Shown: positions 43,279-52,801, numbered from the stretch's first letter. The stretch is 64,000 bases of DNA from Vibrio tasmaniensis (GCF_024347635.1 NZ_AP025511.1:1054001-1118000); one strand, 5' to 3'. Program-made: numbers and translations. The notes: generated by a model from the sequence alone, not told the origin.

Positions 43279-44026
43279 TACGGTTGGCGTTCAACTCAGC
43301 AATGCCTCCTTACGTTATAACGACAGCGAGCACGCAACCTTATCGGGATTGTCGCTTAGCTTAAACGCAGGTAAGTGGACGGTATTGTTGGGTAGAAGTG
43401 GCTGCGGGAAAACCACGGTATTGCGTTATCTGGCAGGCTTGTTGGACGACAAGGTGGAGTGGCAGGGAACATTGACAACCTCTGATGAATTGCCTTTAAC
43501 GGATCGCATCGCTTACATGGCGCAGCAGGATTTGTTACTGCCATGGCTGTCGGTTATCGACAATGTATGCCTGAGTCATCGCTTTCAAAATCCAGCTTCT
43601 AATAAAGCACTACAAACTAATCAAGCATTAGAGTTGTTAGCAGCGGTTGGTTTGGCTGATCACGCGTCTACTATGCCGGATCAGTTGTCTGGTGGTATGC
43701 GCCAGCGTGTTGCCTTGGCTCGCACCTTAATGCAAGACAAACCTGTTGTGCTGATGGACGAACCTTTCTCTGCGCTGGATGCGGTAACAAGACACAAGTT
43801 ACAGACCTTAGCGTGTGAACTGTTAAGAGATAAAACCGTTGTGTTGATCACTCATGATCCACAAGAAGCGGTGCGTTTGGCGGATAACTTGTATGTGTTG
43901 CAAGGCACGCCTGCGAGTGCTCATTCTTTATCTGTGCCTCACACGTCAACGCCGCGAGTGCTAGATGGTGAATGTGCTGAGTTACAACAAGCGATCTTAG
44001 ATCAGTTGGAGCGTGATTATGAATGA
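43268..44026 (+). CDS. ABC transporter ATPase for thiamine precursor (HMP) uptake
   Basis: 252 residues, the ThiZ-type ATPase of nitrate/sulfonate/thiamine-precursor importers. Walker A GRSGCGKTT, Q-loop in MAQQDLLLPWLSV, signature LSGGMRQRVALARTL, Walker B PVVLMDEPFSALD and switch VLITHDPQEAVRLAD. The start lies inside the end of thiD. The TPP control and neighbours tenA, thiD and thiM identify an HMP or base-degraded thiamine pyrimidine as the likely substrate. Confidence 0.88.
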   Translation: MSVNTVGVQLSNASLRYNDSEHATLSGLSLSLNAGKWTVLLGRSGCGKTTVLRYLAGLLDDKVEWQGTLTTSDELPLTDRIAYMAQQDLLLPWLSVIDNVCLSHRFQNPASNKALQTNQALELLAAVGLADHASTMPDQLSGGMRQRVALARTLMQDKPVVLMDEPFSALDAVTRHKLQTLACELLRDKTVVLITHDPQEAVRLADNLYVLQGTPASAHSLSVPHTSTPRVLDGECAELQQAILDQLERDYE

Positions 44027-44834
44027 TCTAACGCGAAGCGAAGCTGTGGCTCGTTCAACTAACACACAGATCACGACTAAGCGCCCTCGTCAGATGAATC
44101 CCGTTATGCGTTTGCTGATCAGCAGCGCCGTGATTCTCGGTTTATGGCAACTGGTGGTGGTTATCTTCGAGATGCCAAGCTTCATTCTGCCAGCTCCCGC
44201 AGAAGTCTTCATCAAGCTAATTGAACGCTACGATGTGTTACTCAAACACACTTGGGTGACTGCGCAGGAGATCTTACTTGGTCTGTTATTCGGTTTGTCT
44301 ATGGGGCTATTTTTCGCCCTACAGATGTTGATGTTCGAACCGCTGAAACGCTGGTTGTTGCCTATCTTAATTGCTAGCCAAGCCATCCCTGTGTTTGCGA
44401 TTGCGCCAGTATTGATGCTGTGGCTGGGTTATGGCATCCCGTCAAAAGTGGTGATGGCGGCGATCATTATCTTCTTCCCCGTGACCACTTGTTGTTACGA
44501 CGGCCTACGTAATACACCGACTGGTTATCTTGATCTTGCCAAAACGATGGGCGCATCGAAATGGCAATTGCTCCGTTATATCCAATTGCCTGCTGCATTG
44601 CCAACACTGGCGTCTGGCATTCGTGTCGCTGTGGTGATTGCCCCAATTGGCGCAGTCGTCGGCGAGTGGGTGGGTTCGAGTGAGGGGCTAGGTTACCTAA
44701 TGCTGCAAGCCAACGCACGCATGATCATTGATGAGATGTTTGCTGCCTTATTCATCTTGGCGGTGCTGTCTATTTCGCTCTACTTCGTCACCGATAAATT
44801 ACTTAAAAAAGCTATCCCTTGGGAAAACCAGTGA
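44019..44834 (+). CDS. ABC transporter permease for thiamine precursor (HMP) uptake
   Basis: About 271 residues from ATG 44019 (GTG 44013 is in frame but GGAG spacing favours the ATG). BPD-type permease with around six spans; the EAA-type coupling loop is DLAKTMGASKWQLLRYIQLPAALPTLASGIR. ThiX-like by context. It overlaps the ATPase gene by eight bases. Confidence 0.88.
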   Translation: MNDLTRSEAVARSTNTQITTKRPRQMNPVMRLLISSAVILGLWQLVVVIFEMPSFILPAPAEVFIKLIERYDVLLKHTWVTAQEILLGLLFGLSMGLFFALQMLMFEPLKRWLLPILIASQAIPVFAIAPVLMLWLGYGIPSKVVMAAIIIFFPVTTCCYDGLRNTPTGYLDLAKTMGASKWQLLRYIQLPAALPTLASGIRVAVVIAPIGAVVGEWVGSSEGLGYLMLQANARMIIDEMFAALFILAVLSISLYFVTDKLLKKAIPWENQ

Positions 44835-44967
44835 TGGCTCGCTCAATAACATTTCGTTCGAGAAATTTTAGCCCCACTTATTTATTTAAACATAAATTCT
44901 ACTAACGCAATATTGCTCAACTTAAGTTCTATACATAAGAATAGTATTCAAAAGGAAAGGTTTAACT

Positions 44968-45924
44968 GTGAAAAACACAAAATTATTAGGTGCTGTGGCA
45001 CTGCTTGCTTCGCTAGTTTCAGGTCATGCATTGGCGGATTCTGAACAAAAGAAACTGACACTGATGTTGGATTGGTTTGTGAACCCGAACCACGGCCCAA
45101 TTGTGATTGCTCAAGAGCGAGGCTACTTTGCTGACCAAGGCTTAAACATTGAAATTCAAGAGCCAGCAGACCCAAGCACACCAGCAAAATTGGTTGCGGC
45201 AGGTAAGGTCGATTTAGCGGTAACCTACCAACCAAGCCTAACTATGGATGTGGCAGCAGGTTTGCCTCTGGTTCGTGCATCAACCCTTATTGCGACACCA
45301 CTGAATACGTTGATGGTTTTAGATAATGGCAAGAACGATTCACTAGCGGATCTGAAAGGCAAGAAGATCGGTATCGCGATTGCGGGCAACGAAGAAGCGA
45401 CGATCGGCACCATGTTAGCTCAGGAAAATGTTGCATTTACCGACGTGCAAACCATCAATGTCGGCTGGGCACTGTCGTCTTCATTGGCATCGGGCAAGGT
45501 AGACGCAATTTGGGGTGGCTTACGTAACTTCGAAACTAACCAGTTAGCCCTTGAAGGCTTTAAAGCGAAGGCATTCTTCCCAGAAGAGCACGGTGTGCCT
45601 GCTTACGATGAGCTTATCTTTGTTGCGAACGCAAAGAAACACGACGACGAAGCAATCAAAGCGTTCAACAAAGCACTTGAGCAAGCAACCACTTACATTG
45701 TGAACCACCCGCAAGATTCGTGGAGTGAGTTTGTGGCGTATTCACCAGATACGTTGAACAACGAGCTTAACCAACGCGCATGGAACGACACATTGACTCG
45801 TTTTGCACTTCGCCCTTCTGCTGTAGATATGAAGCGTTACGACGATTACGCGCAGTTCATGTTCGACAAAGGCATCATCAAATCACTACCAAAAGCCGCA
45901 GATTACGTACCGACTTTTGACTAA
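44968..45924 (+). CDS. ThiY/NMT1-like periplasmic binding protein for a thiamine pyrimidine
   Basis: 318 residues, GTG start with AAAGGAAAGG upstream. Signal peptide 1-23 (ending GHALA). The mature start LTLMLDWFVNPNHGPIVIAQERGYF is characteristic of ThiY/THI5-like proteins that bind HMP or formylaminopyrimidine, followed by EPADPSTPAKLVAAGKVDLAVTYQPSL. It supplies the adjacent permease and ATPase. The gap of 133 bases before it holds no obvious terminator. Confidence 0.9.
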   Translation: MKNTKLLGAVALLASLVSGHALADSEQKKLTLMLDWFVNPNHGPIVIAQERGYFADQGLNIEIQEPADPSTPAKLVAAGKVDLAVTYQPSLTMDVAAGLPLVRASTLIATPLNTLMVLDNGKNDSLADLKGKKIGIAIAGNEEATIGTMLAQENVAFTDVQTINVGWALSSSLASGKVDAIWGGLRNFETNQLALEGFKAKAFFPEEHGVPAYDELIFVANAKKHDDEAIKAFNKALEQATTYIVNHPQDSWSEFVAYSPDTLNNELNQRAWNDTLTRFALRPSAVDMKRYDDYAQFMFDKGIIKSLPKAADYVPTFD

Positions 45925-45932
45925 GGAATCTC

Positions 45933-46601
45933 ATGAAATACCAAGACTTAATCCAAGCTTGTCAGCAAGATTGGCAAGACTACACCGAGCATGATTTTGT
46001 TAAAACGCTGGCAAACGGCACACTTGCTCAGCCGTGTTTTCTGCATTACTTGAAGCAAGATTTTTTGTTTTTAAAGCAGTATGCCCGTGCTTATGCATTG
46101 GCAATTTACAAGGCAAAGACACTGGCTGATATGCGCCGTGCACTGCCAAGTGTTCATGCTCTGCTAGATTCTGAAATCTCTCACCACGTGACTTACTGTG
46201 GTCAGTGGGGTTTAACCGAATCGGATTTAGAAAATGAACCTGAAGACTTCGGCACAGTTGCTTACACGCGCTACGTTCTAGATGCGGGTATGACAGGTGA
46301 TCTTGTCGACTTATATGCGGCACTGGCTCCGTGTTCAATCGGTTACGCTGTTATCGGTAAAGCGCTGTTAGAAAGCAGTGATACTGTATTGGAAGGCAAC
46401 CCATACGCGAGCTGGCTGCAGCTTTACGGCGGAGAAGAGTTCCAGTCTGGCGTGGAAACTGGCGCAGAGTATTTCAATCAGCTACTGGCTGAAATTGATA
46501 TCAACAGCGAGCGCGGTCAAAACATCGTTCATATCTTTAAAACCGCAACGCGTATGGAAGTGGCTTTTTGGCAGCAAGGGCTGAATGCACTTAATGACTA
46601 A
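45933..46601 (+). CDS. tenA: Thiaminase II / aminopyrimidine aminohydrolase
   Basis: 222 residues. TenA hydrolyses amino-HMP (from degraded thiamine) to HMP. All-helical; likely catalytic Cys134 in LAPCSIGYAVIG, Glu209 in ATRMEVAFW and Asp43 in YLKQDFLFLKQY match the family pattern. It starts eight bases after the binding-protein stop and feeds thiD with HMP, completing an import-and-salvage route. Confidence 0.93.
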   Translation: MKYQDLIQACQQDWQDYTEHDFVKTLANGTLAQPCFLHYLKQDFLFLKQYARAYALAIYKAKTLADMRRALPSVHALLDSEISHHVTYCGQWGLTESDLENEPEDFGTVAYTRYVLDAGMTGDLVDLYAALAPCSIGYAVIGKALLESSDTVLEGNPYASWLQLYGGEEFQSGVETGAEYFNQLLAEIDINSERGQNIVHIFKTATRMEVAFWQQGLNALND

Positions 46602-46672
46602 TCACGGCTAAACCTTGTCGCTAGCCAACCTGCAGCGGCTTAAAACCGACTTTCACGAATAAGGATTTATCC

Positions 46673-47458
46673 ATGCTAACTGAACAAATCATCCAATCGT
46701 TGCGCGCAGTACGAGAGCAAAAACCACTGGTTGTGAACATCACCAACTACGTCGTGATGAACAATACGGCCAATGCGTTATTGGCGATTGGCGCTTCGCC
46801 TATCATGGCGCACTCGCAGCAAGAACTGGCTGAGATGATGTCTTTCTCTGGCGCGCTTGTGATCAACATTGGCACGCTCGACAGTGTTTGGACGCCAAGA
46901 ATGTGTTTTGCTGTTGAGCAAGCGAACGCGAACAACAAGGTTGTGGTGCTTGATCCTGTGGGTTGTGGCGCAAGTACGCTGCGTACCGAGACTTCTCGTG
47001 AAATCGCACGCTTAGCCGACAAGTTGATCATTCGTGGTAACGCGTCTGAGATTATCGCGTTAGCGGGTGAGCAAGCACAGAGCAAAGGCGTTGATGCGCT
47101 AGATAGCAGTGATGCAGCATTAGGCGCAGCGCAATGCTTAGTGGCTGAATACGGCGCGAATGTGGTGATTTCTGGTGAGACGGATTACGTTGTTACGAAA
47201 GACAGCGTGGTGACGTTAAACAATGGTCACTCAATGATGCCGTATGTGACGGGCATGGGTTGTACCTTAACGGCATTGACGGGCGCATTTGCTGCTGTTG
47301 GTGATGAAAGTGGTTTGGCTGCTGCGGCTGTGTTGGGTGTGGTTGGTGAAATTGCTGCTGAAAACTCACGCGGCCCGGGTAGCTTGCAAATGAACCTGCT
47401 TGATGAACTTTATCAATTAGATGAAGAGACTCTGATTCGACGTCTGAAGATTCAGTAG
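46673..47458 (+). CDS. thiM: Hydroxyethylthiazole kinase
   Basis: 261 residues. Phosphorylates the thiazole moiety of thiamine in salvage. Ribokinase-like fold with PLVVNITNYVVMNNTANALLAIGASPIMAH, VVLDPVGCGAS, IIRGNASEI and the catalytic MGCTLTALTGAFAA near the C-terminal third. AAGGATTTATCC precedes the ATG. Last gene of the operon, ended by the terminator at 47534-47568. Confidence 0.95.
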   Translation: MLTEQIIQSLRAVREQKPLVVNITNYVVMNNTANALLAIGASPIMAHSQQELAEMMSFSGALVINIGTLDSVWTPRMCFAVEQANANNKVVVLDPVGCGASTLRTETSREIARLADKLIIRGNASEIIALAGEQAQSKGVDALDSSDAALGAAQCLVAEYGANVVISGETDYVVTKDSVVTLNNGHSMMPYVTGMGCTLTALTGAFAAVGDESGLAAAAVLGVVGEIAAENSRGPGSLQMNLLDELYQLDEETLIRRLKIQ

Positions 47459-47533
47459 ATTCAAACAAAATTCTAAGTTCTAAACTAATAGCTCGTAACT
47501 TAAAGCTCTTATTTTATAGCTGTTAACGTAAAG

Positions 47534-47568
47534 AAGGCCCCCGACACATATGTGTCGGGGGCCTTTTA
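47534..47568 (+). terminator. Terminator of the thiamine salvage operon
   Basis: A 32-base perfect palindrome (47534-47565), arms AAGGCCCCCGACACAT / ATGTGTCGGGGGCCTT, with T-rich flank. It also faces the convergent chemoreceptor gene and can act in both directions. Confidence 0.92.
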
Positions 47569-47610
47569 TTTATGACTCGAAACTTGCCTGCTGTGTTAAA
47601 GCCGATTTTG

Positions 47611-49554
47611 CTAGGTTCTAAATCGATTCACTTGGCTCTCTAAGTGATGAGCAACTTCGGTTAAGTCGCTCGCTGCACCTGAAATGCTGCTGACAGACTC
47701 TTGGTTGCTTTGCGCGATGGTATTGGCACCTTGCGCGTTCTCACCCAATGATTTGGTTAAGCAATCTTGCTCGTCGACAGATACTGCGATCTGGCTGTTA
47801 GCCTGATTCAGATCTTGGATGTGTTGGTTGATCACATGTAAGTTCTGAGAAGCTTGCTGTGCCTGAGTTGAAGCATCTGAAACCGTGCTGTGGCTCTCTT
47901 TGATCGACTCTAACGCATCTTTAGCGCCACGTTGTAACGAGGTGATGAGCTCATCAATTTGGCTAGCTGAATCTTGGGTACGCTTAGCGAGCGTTCTTAC
48001 TTCATCGGCTACGACAGCAAACCCACGACCTTGTTCACCTGCGCGCGCAGCTTCGATAGCCGCGTTCAATGCCAGTAGGTTGGTTTGCTCAGAAACGCCT
48101 TTGATTACTTCAAGAATGGCGCCAATATTCATCGACTCTTTGTGTAGGTCAGTCACTTTTTGGCTGCTCACCTGCATGCTTTCATCGGCGCTGCCAATTT
48201 CATGCAGTGTTTTGTCTACTTCTTTGAGTCCCATCGCCACATTCTCGGTGGCTTGGTTGGCAACTTGAGACGCGTGGTTAGCACTTGCAGCAATTTCTGA
48301 TGTGCTTGAAGCCAATTGATCAACGGCAGAAGAGATGTTGATCATTTCACTGTTCAATTGTGTTGCATTGGTCGAGCTGTTGTTTGTCACTTGATTGAGT
48401 GACTCCGACATCTCACCAATACGCACGCTAGAGCGGTTCACTTGGCCAACAATATCGCGCAGAGATTCAATGGTGATCTCCATATTAGTCAGCAGTTCAC
48501 CAATCTCATTTTTGCTCTCAATGTTCACTTCCACATTCAGGTTGCCCTGAGAAAGCTCATTGGTGATCTGTTTAACTTGTGCGATGCCTTTGGTGATAGA
48601 GCGAGTCACCAAAACGGCGCTCGTCATGCCAATAACTAAAGCGACACCCGTTAGCAAGATGATGATTTGAACTGAACGTTTTTCACTGGCTTGCAGTACT
48701 GGCGTGAGTGCTTGCTTCTGTTGCTCTAGAATACTTTGAGCATCCGCGACCGCGACAGCCAAGCTGTCACCAATCGAGGCAAGCGTTGCAGTTCTTTGCG
48801 TGTTCTCGATCATCTGCTGATGAACTTGTTCAAAGCCTTTTGCATACGCTTCGCGCTGGTTAGAGAAGTCTTCAATAAGCTCGCTTTGGTATGGAGATGA
48901 TTTGAGAGACTCAATGTCGCCTTCAATACCCGGCAACGCGTATTCAAAGATATCTTTACCCGCTTCATAGGTTTTTAGGTCGTTGTTGTTTGAGTAACTC
49001 AGTACAGTGATCTTGGCTGCGAGGAAGTTCTCCATCAACATACCCGCGTATAAGCTCGCGTTTGGATCATTGTTGTTGTACGACTCATACAACAAGCTTT
49101 GCGCGGCTTTGAGGGCGTTGGTTTCTCGTTTGACCATCTCGACATTCACCAATTGGTCGATGAGCAGCTGGCTCTGTTTCATTGAGCCATAAGCCGTGTC
49201 AAATGCCGCCACGCTGTCTTGCACTAATTGCAGGCTAGCTAGGCTATCGGTTTTGGTAGTGGTTTGAATTAAGTTGTTCAGAAGGTCATCAATCGCGAGT
49301 TTACTTGATTGATAATTTACTTCGTATTGCTCATCCAATGACTTTAAATAACGTTCAGAGGCTAAGCGCATCTGCAGAAAATGCACTTGAATGTTGCCTG
49401 ACAGTGTCGCTTTCTGGCTAAGTACACTGTATTGACTAAAGCCGTTCGACAAGGTTTGGATACCTTTGTAACTCACAAAGCCTGAAATGACGAAAAAGAG
49501 CAAGCAGATGGCATAACCTAGCTTGATCTTAAACGCTATAGAAAGGTGGCGCAT
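47611..49554 (-). CDS. Methyl-accepting chemotaxis protein, helical sensor type
   Basis: 647 residues. Span 1 (YAICLLFFVISGFVSYKG, about 14-31), a large all-helical periplasmic sensor of about 260 residues resembling the helical bimodular (HBM) class, span 2 near 293-315 (IIILLTGVALVIGMTSAVLV), a HAMP domain and a cytoplasmic signalling hairpin. The tip is EQTNLLALNAAIEAARAGEQGRGFAVVADEVRTLAKRTQDSA. HBM receptors sense small organic acids or amines, but the ligand is unknown here. It interrupts the thi genes on the opposite strand. Confidence 0.93.
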   Translation of the reverse strand: MRHLSIAFKIKLGYAICLLFFVISGFVSYKGIQTLSNGFSQYSVLSQKATLSGNIQVHFLQMRLASERYLKSLDEQYEVNYQSSKLAIDDLLNNLIQTTTKTDSLASLQLVQDSVAAFDTAYGSMKQSQLLIDQLVNVEMVKRETNALKAAQSLLYESYNNNDPNASLYAGMLMENFLAAKITVLSYSNNNDLKTYEAGKDIFEYALPGIEGDIESLKSSPYQSELIEDFSNQREAYAKGFEQVHQQMIENTQRTATLASIGDSLAVAVADAQSILEQQKQALTPVLQASEKRSVQIIILLTGVALVIGMTSAVLVTRSITKGIAQVKQITNELSQGNLNVEVNIESKNEIGELLTNMEITIESLRDIVGQVNRSSVRIGEMSESLNQVTNNSSTNATQLNSEMINISSAVDQLASSTSEIAASANHASQVANQATENVAMGLKEVDKTLHEIGSADESMQVSSQKVTDLHKESMNIGAILEVIKGVSEQTNLLALNAAIEAARAGEQGRGFAVVADEVRTLAKRTQDSASQIDELITSLQRGAKDALESIKESHSTVSDASTQAQQASQNLHVINQHIQDLNQANSQIAVSVDEQDCLTKSLGENAQGANTIAQSNQESVSSISGAASDLTEVAHHLESQVNRFRT

Positions 49555-49813
49555 AACTATCCCTATATTTAGCTGATTCCTTCACTGCGAAGTATTCCAT
49601 AAAACAGTGTTCTGGGCAGGCTTAAGTGAATACTTTGTGTAATAAGTAACGCTTTCGTTAAAAAGTTCGTTTTTTTAACACTATTTCAATGGGTTGCATA
49701 TTGGGTGGGGCGTGCTTAATTGAGCTAATTTATTATTAACTTCCATGCACATGATGCGAATTGTCGGTAAAATGGTAGAAACGCAATTTAGACTCCGACT
49801 CCAAAGGCACGAT

Positions 49814-50431
49814 ATGAACCCTTATAAGCTCTACTTAGTAACGGATGACCAACAAGATTTAGAAACGCTTAAGTTCGTGGTTGAACAAGCGGTCGCTGGT
49901 GGTGTCACTATGGTCCAAGTGAGAGAGAAACATGGGGATGTGAGAGCTTTCATTGAACGAGCACAAGCTGTTAAGTCGATTTTGGCAGGTTCTAATGTGC
50001 CGTTGATTATTAATGACCGAGTGGACGTTGCGTTGGCTGTGGATGCTGACGGCTTGCATTTAGGTCAATCAGATATGCCTGCTGAGTTAGCCCGTCAGTT
50101 GATTGGCCCAGACAAGATTCTTGGTCTGTCGATCGAAACTGAGCAACAGCTTCAAGAAGCCGATAGTCTGCCGATCGATTACATTGGCCTCAGTGCGCTT
50201 TTTGCCACACCGACTAAGACGAATCTAAAGAAACATTGGGGTTATGATGGCATTCAAATGGCTTTGGAGACCACAACGTTGCCGATTGTCGGTATTGGTG
50301 GAATTAACGAATCGAACATCCCGCAGTTAGTCGAGAGCGGTATTCATGGGTTAGCACTGGTATCTGCGATATGTCACGCTGAAAATCCAAAACAAGCGAC
50401 GCAGGATCTGTTGGCTCTAATGGGAGAGTGA
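49814..50431 (+). CDS. thiE: Thiamine-phosphate synthase
   Basis: 205 residues from ATG 49814 (AAAGGCACG upstream); an in-frame ATG at 49745 would give a 23-residue extension that has no family support. Joins HMP-PP and thiazole phosphate. TIM-barrel motifs: LYLVTDDQQDL, GVTMVQVREKHGD, LIINDRVDVALAVDADGLHLGQSDM, YIGLSALFATPTK and VGIGGINESNIPQL. No TPP riboswitch seen upstream, so it may be constitutive or controlled otherwise, though it completes the pathway of the nearby salvage operon. Confidence 0.93.
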   Translation: MNPYKLYLVTDDQQDLETLKFVVEQAVAGGVTMVQVREKHGDVRAFIERAQAVKSILAGSNVPLIINDRVDVALAVDADGLHLGQSDMPAELARQLIGPDKILGLSIETEQQLQEADSLPIDYIGLSALFATPTKTNLKKHWGYDGIQMALETTTLPIVGIGGINESNIPQLVESGIHGLALVSAICHAENPKQATQDLLALMGE

Positions 50432-50442
50432 AGGGGTGTCTG

Positions 50443-50478
50443 CTAGAAAACAAATGAGGTTAACCATTTGTTTTCTAG
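50443..50478 (+). terminator. Hairpin after thiE
   Basis: Arms CTAGAAAACAAATG and CATTTGTTTTCTAG (14 bp, perfect) around loop AGGTTAAC, 12 bases after the stop. AT-rich with T residues in the right arm; probable terminator. Confidence 0.7.
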
Positions 50479-50558
50479 TTAAACAACGGGGTCATAGATA
50501 GACTAAATTGACCTATCGATTGAGCTTTTAAGACAATTTATTGAATACACAGTTTGGT

Positions 50559-51158
50559 TTACTGAGCGCATAGAGCAACAGTACCGATGATCATAAGAAC
50601 GATCGCGGCATACCAACCGTATTGTGCGGTCTTATTAGCAACAAACACTTTAATGTAGTTGAGTTCTTCATGCGCCATTGCAATGAAGTCCGTGTAGTTA
50701 ATCGATAACTCACGGCTCGCTTCTTTCAAATCTTGCTGAAGTTTGTTGAAAGCCTCATCGATGAAGCCTTTTGTTTCTGAAACAGACGGAGTAGCAACCA
50801 AAGTTAAGCTATTCCATACTGCCATACGCGATTCATATTCGCTTTCACTGACACAATTAAGTACGCGTAAATCATACTCTCGTTTGTTACGCTCTTTACC
50901 CATTTTCTCAGGGCAAATATTTCTTAAAACGTTCACGACAAATTTTCCAAAAGGTTCATTTAGATATAAAAAAGCACTCAAAGAGGGCTCATAAACTGGG
51001 TGCGAATCAATATTCAAAAGTGATCTATTTGAAGCTTTCACAAGTGGTTGCAGGGCAGGGGCACTTATGTGGGAGATTTGAAGTTGGGTCAGTGGTGTTA
51101 AAGAGCGATTTGGTTTTGTCGATATCAGTTTGATAAGACAACCCCCTTGGGATCGCAT
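50559..51158 (-). CDS. Hypothetical tail-anchored protein
   Basis: About 199 residues from ATG 51158 (a TTG at 51185 is also in frame; neither has a clear ribosome site). The N-terminal half lacks known motifs. Residues 90-175 look helical and charged (EKMGKERNKREYDLRVLNCVSESEYESR, FNKLQQDLKEASRELSINYTDF). A single C-terminal span (YGWYAAIVLMIIGTVALCA) ends three residues from the C-terminus, so the protein is probably anchored with its bulk in the cytoplasm. No family recognised. Confidence 0.7.
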   Translation of the reverse strand: MRSQGGCLIKLISTKPNRSLTPLTQLQISHISAPALQPLVKASNRSLLNIDSHPVYEPSLSAFLYLNEPFGKFVVNVLRNICPEKMGKERNKREYDLRVLNCVSESEYESRMAVWNSLTLVATPSVSETKGFIDEAFNKLQQDLKEASRELSINYTDFIAMAHEELNYIKVFVANKTAQYGWYAAIVLMIIGTVALCAQ

Positions 51159-51321
51159 ACTAGTTATGTCACTTTGGGATATCAACTAGGGTGTTTTATC
51201 CACACGACAAAGAAAATTATCGGCACAAAAAGTGGAAATGAGGTAGTGCTGGAGAAAACACCACCGTCATTGATTTAGGATTCAGTTGCTAAAATAGGCT
51301 GAATTCAAGAATTGGGGGAGA

Positions 51322-52224
51322 TTAGTTGGCTTGCCACTGATTGTTCTCTAATGAGTGGCCTTTTAGTTTTTCAAGTAAACTTGTTAACACTGGGCCATTG
51401 ATATGACTGCGAGACACTAAGCAACCCACTGGAGTAATCCAACCACCATGCTCGTGTGCCACTGGCAGTGCTACGAGATCGCCTTTCTGAATCCCTTCCA
51501 TCACCATCATTTCAGGCACATTTGCCCACCCTACGTTCTGTTCAACGAGATCGATGATCGTTTTGTGGTTGTTGGCATACCAAAGCATGGAGCTGATGCC
51601 ATAGGTGAACCACAATTCGCGCTGCTTCGAACTACGATGCACACATTGGCGGTAGCGTTTTAGGTCTGAGTCTTGAACAACGGACATTTGGCTCAGCTCG
51701 TGCGTGGCAGAGCTAACCGTAAGAAAGCGTGCTTGGCCCAGTAAGAAGAAGTCCATATCCACTTTAAGTTCACCATCCGCATAGATGATACCTATCTGCG
51801 CTTTGCCACGTCTCACCAAATCTTCAACATCGAAGGTTGAAGTGGTGATGATATCGAAGTGTGTGATTGGGAATTGATCGGCTAGAGAGCTGATTATCTT
51901 AATGAAATTCTTATCTATGATGCTCTCATCAATGGCAATGATCAGTTCGTGTTCATCTTCTTGTGTCAGCGATTCTACTTTTTGGTCGAAGTACTTTTGT
52001 TGGTCGAGAATCGCCTTAGCGACAGGCAATAACGCTTTACCTGTGTTGGTCAAAACGGGGATGTTTTTCTCGCGGTTAAACAGCTCTTGGTCGATGGCTA
52101 TTTCTAGGTTGGCGATCGATTGGCTGACACCAGACTGAGCGCGTTTCAGCTTGCGTGCCGCCGCCGAAAAAGAGCCACTTTCACACACAGTGACGAAAAC
52201 TTTTAGTTGCTCAAAACTGTACAT
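51322..52224 (-). CDS. LysR-family regulator divergent to a PACE exporter
   Basis: 300 residues. HTH segment FEQLKVFVTVCESGSFSAAARKLKRAQSGVSQSIANLE, then the effector-binding domain (ELIIAIDESIIDKNFIKIISSL). Divergent from the PACE-family gene at 52364; LysR regulators paired with PACE genes (as AceR with AceI) activate the exporter when its substrate is present. Overlapping dyads lie in the shared promoter. Confidence 0.92.
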   Translation of the reverse strand: MYSFEQLKVFVTVCESGSFSAAARKLKRAQSGVSQSIANLEIAIDQELFNREKNIPVLTNTGKALLPVAKAILDQQKYFDQKVESLTQEDEHELIIAIDESIIDKNFIKIISSLADQFPITHFDIITTSTFDVEDLVRRGKAQIGIIYADGELKVDMDFFLLGQARFLTVSSATHELSQMSVVQDSDLKRYRQCVHRSSKQRELWFTYGISSMLWYANNHKTIIDLVEQNVGWANVPEMMVMEGIQKGDLVALPVAHEHGGWITPVGCLVSRSHINGPVLTSLLEKLKGHSLENNQWQAN

Positions 52225-52252
52225 GCTATCTCTCGCTCAAAACCAAATTGGG

Positions 52253-52284
52253 GTGATAATGTTTAGGCTATCACTAATCGTGAT
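52253..52284. promoter_or_regulatory. Overlapping dyads in the LysR/PACE promoter
   Basis: GTGATA-N10-TATCAC (52253-52274) and ATCAC-N5-GTGAT (52270-52284) share the ATCAC half-site. The arrangement fits recall and activation sites of a LysR regulator. Confidence 0.5.
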
Positions 52285-52363
52285 GGCTGTTAACTTTCTC
52301 TTATTATTTTCGATGACATAATCCGAGCTAATCCAACCCATACTAGATTATTTAGAGGAATGT

Positions 52364-52801
52364 ATGAGTACGTTAGAAAGAGTGTTCCACTCAGTGTTAT
52401 TCGAAGTTTTGGCCGTAACACTTTCAATTATTGGTTTAGCTATATTTACCGATCACGATGTGAATGCATTATCAGGAACCATGATAGTTGTCGCCACTAT
52501 CGCTATGATGTGGAATTACTGTTTTAACTGCATTTTTGATCGCTACTTTACGGGTGAAAAATCTCAGCGTTCACTTAAGCTGAGAATATTCCATGTGGTT
52601 TTGTTTGAAGCTGGCTTGTTGATAGCGACGATCCCTGTGATGGCTTTTTTGCTTAATGTGGGGATTTGGCAGGCATTCTTAATGGATATCGGCGTGACCA
52701 TTTTTATTACCATTTACGCGTTTGTGTTTAATCTGATTTACGATCATGTGAGATCGTTCTTGGTGCACAGATCTTTCGCGGTTAAATTTGGAGCGAGCTA
52801 A
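52364..52801 (+). CDS. PACE-family efflux transporter
   Basis: 145 residues, four membrane spans made of two related halves: RVFHSVLFEVLAVTLSIIG near residues 6-24 and RIFHVVLFEAGLLIATIPV near 72-90. Each carries the conserved F-x-x-x-F-E motif with the membrane Glu, as in AceI. Family members export biocides such as chlorhexidine and short-chain diamines by proton antiport. Natural substrate here unknown. Confidence 0.92.
   Translation: MSTLERVFHSVLFEVLAVTLSIIGLAIFTDHDVNALSGTMIVVATIAMMWNYCFNCIFDRYFTGEKSQRSLKLRIFHVVLFEAGLLIATIPVMAFLLNVGIWQAFLMDIGVTIFITIYAFVFNLIYDHVRSFLVHRSFAVKFGAS

Noticed and set aside
47611..49554. Considered the chemoreceptor as a thiamine-pathway sensor because of its place among thi genes
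   Set aside because: It is on the opposite strand with its own unit, and the helical sensor class gives no hint of thiamine binding.
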